Shown here: positions 8,179 through 9,248 of the stretch, piece after piece
How positions within the stretch are numbered: position 1 is the stretch's first letter
How the letters are laid out: every line of letters starts with the position of its first letter
DNA from: Actinomycetota bacterium
Lineage (GTDB): Bacteria; Actinomycetota; Actinomycetes; Nanopelagicales; Nanopelagicaceae
Assembly (NCBI GenBank): GCA_009702205.1
Contig: WLIM01000034.1
Location: forward strand, 1 to 9,248
Direction: 5' to 3'
DNA length: 9,248 nt
Position numbers and translations under genes: made by a program
The notes under the pieces: model-generated
The model's database searches: none
What the model was told of the DNA's origin: nothing
Seen by the model: only the letters and a program-made list of their open reading frames with translations

Positions 8179-8994
8179 TCAGCGTCGTTCCTCTTTTTGC
8201 TTACATGACATACAGAGCGTTGCGCGTGGGAATACTTGAAGTCGTGCTTTACCAATTGAGTTTCCACACTCTTCGCAGCGTCCATAACTCTTATTTTCAA
8301 TACGCTCAAGTGCGCGTTCAGTTTGAATGACCATATCTCGCGCATTGTAAACAAGTGACATCTCATGCTCGCGCTCAAAAGTTTTAGTACCTGCATCTGC
8401 TTGATCATCGCCGGCGCCCATGCCCGCGGCAGCAATTAAATCTTCCATTCCACTTTCAACTTCAGCAAGTTCTGCACGTAGACGAGTTAAATCTTTCGTT
8501 AACTCCGACCGCATGGCCTTCATCTCGGTAGCAGTCCAATTTTCAGCACCTTCACTTATAACTAGTGGAGCAGGCGCACTCTTAATTGGCTTCAAGCCAA
8601 CGCCCTTTTTAATAGTCTTATTAGGGCGAGGTGGTGGCAACATTGTTAAGCGGCGTTCTTCAACAACAACCTCTGCAACTGCAACTTCATTTGGTGTAAC
8701 TGTGATGGTTGTGGAATTTCCTTTAGTTGTGCTCTGCAACTTTGCGGGAAATGGTTTTCCAACTGGCTTCTTCCCGCTCTTGGCAAGAGATGGCTTAACA
8801 ATATTTGGAGAGCGTTTGGCCGGCGAAGCCGCCTTGGTGGCGACCTTCTTTGCGGCCTTTGCTGGAGCCTTCTTAACGGCCTTCTTAACGGCCTTCTTAA
8901 TAACTTTTTTAGCTGGCGCCTTTTTCACGGCTTTTTTTGCTGACTTAGCAGGAGCTTTCTTAACGGCCTTCTTCGCTGCGGTCTTCTTTGGCAC
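8179..8994 (-). CDS. DksA/TraR-family C4 zinc-finger protein with lysine/alanine-rich histone-H1-like N-terminal tail
   Basis: The C-terminal third is a DksA/TraR module: a helical coiled coil starting at ATEMKAMRSEL, the acidic tip DDQAD, FEREHEMSL and a C4 zinc finger with CEEC and CMSC separated by 17 residues. Proteins of this class bind RNA polymerase in the secondary channel in Proteobacteria; the role in Actinobacteria is less clear. The first ~60 residues are KKAV/KKAPAK repeats like eukaryotic H1 and the mycobacterial HU tail, which implies DNA or RNA binding. A proline-rich linker joins the two. I chose GTG at 8994-8992 (271 residues, VPKKTAAKK...) because GGTGG lies just upstream and the protein then opens with the tail. 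A GTG at 9030 (283 residues) lacks a ribosome-binding site. The gene heads dksA-lspA-rluD. From memory, a Streptomyces relative of this layout next to lspA was described as nucleoid-associated, which I cannot verify here. Confidence 0.9.
   Translation of the reverse strand: MPKKTAAKKAVKKAPAKSAKKAVKKAPAKKVIKKAVKKAVKKAPAKAAKKVATKAASPAKRSPNIVKPSLAKSGKKPVGKPFPAKLQSTTKGNSTTITVTPNEVAVAEVVVEERRLTMLPPPRPNKTIKKGVGLKPIKSAPAPLVISEGAENWTATEMKAMRSELTKDLTRLRAELAEVESGMEDLIAAAGMGAGDDQADAGTKTFEREHEMSLVYNARDMVIQTERALERIENKSYGRCEECGNSIGKARLQVFPRATLCMSCKQKEERR
8188..8194 (-). promoter_or_regulatory. Shine-Dalgarno-like site at the end of the dksA-like gene, probably for lspA
   Basis: On the minus strand AGAGGAA lies five bases before a CTG at 8182-8180 that is in frame with lspA. 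It also lies nine bases before an ATG (8178-8176) that is immediately closed by TAG. It is about 29 bases from the TTG at 8158, too far to serve that codon directly. This favours an lspA start upstream of the TTG. The site also encodes the last residues of the upstream protein. Confidence 0.45.
8830..8991 (-). repeat. Repetitive Lys/Ala-codon region encoding the H1-like tail
   Basis: This stretch is built of imperfect repeats coding KKAV, KKAP and AKKA. At 8867-8902 a 12-base unit (plus strand gccttcttaacg) stands nearly three times in tandem and encodes KKAV repeats. Such direct repeats inside a coding frame can expand or shrink in multiples of 12 bases without a frameshift, so tail length may vary between strains. 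Confidence 0.8.
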
Positions 8995-9055
8995 GGATCC
9001 ACCAGTCTCTTCTAAAATCTCTAAATTCACGTATTTCGGAACACGTAAGGCGCAA

Positions 9056-9085
9056 AGATTAGAACCTTGCGTGCATAAACACCAA
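9056..9085 (-). promoter_or_regulatory. Candidate promoter of the dksA-like/lspA/rluD unit
   Basis: The minus strand carries TTGGTG (9085-9080) and TAATCT (9061-9056) with an 18-base spacer, a fair match to a sigma-70/SigA-type promoter. The predicted start is near 9049. This gives a leader of about 20 bases to the GTG at 9030 or about 55 bases to the preferred GTG at 8994. It is based on consensus only. Confidence 0.4.
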
Positions 9086-9162
9086 CTTCGCCGCGCTAGA
9101 ATTCTCCACGACTCGCAAACTAGGCGCAGAAGAGGCCATCACCTTGGAGCCTGTGAGAAGAG

Positions 9163-9188
9163 CCGGATACATATTTAAATGTAGCCGG
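9163..9188. repeat. 26-bp near-perfect inverted repeat in the intergenic region
   Basis: The arms CCGGATACAT (9163-9172) and ATGTAGCCGG (9179-9188) pair in nine of ten positions around the AT-only centre ATTTAA. It could be an operator for a dimeric regulator or an RNA hairpin on either strand. No T-run follows on either side, so it is not a standard terminator. It lies about 100 bases upstream of the proposed promoter. Confidence 0.6.
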
Positions 9189-9215
9189 GGTAGAACTTGC
9201 TTCGAGTCGCAGTAG

Positions 9216-9246
9216 AAAAAAGTGGTGCTGAATTTATATTCGGCAC
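9216..9246 (-). terminator. Possible intrinsic terminator of an upstream gene outside the window
   Basis: Read on the minus strand, GTGCCGAAT and ATTCAGCAC form a nine-position stem with one C-A mismatch and an ATAA loop. CAC and six T residues follow (9221-9216). The direction suits a minus-strand gene beyond the right edge, such as ileS in the usual actinobacterial order; that gene is not seen. The mismatch and the three-base gap before the T-run make it imperfect. Confidence 0.45.
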
Positions 9247-9248
9247 AA

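Larger units (their letters stand above)
9031..9248. other. Intergenic region at the right edge
   Basis: No supported gene lies in these 218 bases. All minus-strand frames here stop before the dksA-like start. The one long open frame (stop at 9059-9061) has no recognisable protein features. The stretch is rich in inverted repeats: GCGCTAG/CTAGGCGC (9093-9099 with 9120-9127, one bulge), AGGC/GCCT (9133-9136 with 9149-9152), the 26-bp repeat at 9163 and the hairpin at 9225-9246. The CGACTCG/CGAGTCG pair (9109-9115 with 9203-9209) would enclose the two middle ones. It may be a regulatory leader or a small structured RNA, or simply a spacer with a terminator and a promoter. Confidence 0.5.

Noticed and set aside
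8073..8435. Minus-strand 120-codon frame overlapping the dksA-like gene and lspA
   Set aside because: It is an out-of-frame shadow: it spans two real genes in the wrong phase and its composition is not protein-like.
8830..8991. CRISPR-like or other noncoding repeat array
   Set aside because: The repeats are 12-base, without spacers, and in frame with Lys/Ala codons, so they are protein-coding low-complexity DNA.
8420..9178. Long plus-strand open frame (252 codons) opposite the dksA-like gene
   Set aside because: It is the antisense of the Lys/Ala-rich repeat. Its Phe/Ala-rich translation mirrors those codons, and the minus-strand frame has a clear zinc-finger family signature.
9181..9213. 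tRNA-like fragment (GGGGTAGAAC followed by TTCGAGTC)
   Set aside because: No acceptor stem, anticodon stem or T stem pairs correctly, so the resemblance is limited to two short strings.
9059..9247. Minus-strand open frame ending just before the dksA-like gene, possibly the tail of an upstream gene such as ileS
   Set aside because: The 62 codons show no IleS zinc-binding or other conserved residues, and the frame runs through the hairpin and T-run. It is most likely chance openness.

Overview
The window is a compact, almost gap-free block of housekeeping genes, all read from the minus strand, from a low-GC actinobacterium. The gene order supports this. It runs, in transcription direction, DksA/TraR-like protein, lspA, rluD, dnaE, hisD, hisC, hisB, hisH, a neighbourhood familiar from Actinobacteria (ileS, DksA-like, lspA, rluD ... 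dnaE ... hisDCB in Streptomyces relatives). GC looks to be in the low-to-mid 40s percent by eye. That GC, together with roughly 99% coding density between positions 1 and 9030, fits a streamlined freshwater planktonic lineage of the acI/Nanopelagicales type. The lineage is inferred from style and not proven here.

Layout from right to left (5' to 3' on the coding strand). Positions 9031-9248 are intergenic. They hold a possible minus-strand intrinsic terminator for an unseen upstream gene, a 26-bp near-perfect inverted repeat and a plausible promoter. Next comes a DksA/TraR-type zinc-finger protein with a lysine/alanine-rich histone-H1-like tail (8179-8994 or 9030). It is followed by lspA (lipoprotein signal peptidase) and rluD (23S rRNA pseudouridine synthase), which overlap by 4 bases. 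After a 13-base gap comes dnaE (replicative DNA polymerase III alpha). After a 14-base gap comes the histidine cluster hisD, hisC, hisB and the first 49 codons of hisH, which runs off the left edge.

The dnaE and hisD starts lack Shine-Dalgarno sequences. Each instead has a TAnnnT -10-like hexamer 6-7 bases before the start codon, the arrangement expected of leaderless actinobacterial transcripts. I therefore infer three transcription units packed end to end: dksA-lspA-rluD, dnaE, and hisDCBH.... Within units, genes are linked by ATGA- or TTGA-type stop/start overlaps.

No mobile element, CRISPR array, tRNA, rRNA or phage gene is visible, and I see no novel defence or metabolic system. The points worth a second look are the H1-like tail on the DksA protein with its tandem-repeat DNA, the awkward lspA start region, the two leaderless promoters, and the inverted-repeat-rich intergenic region at the right edge.
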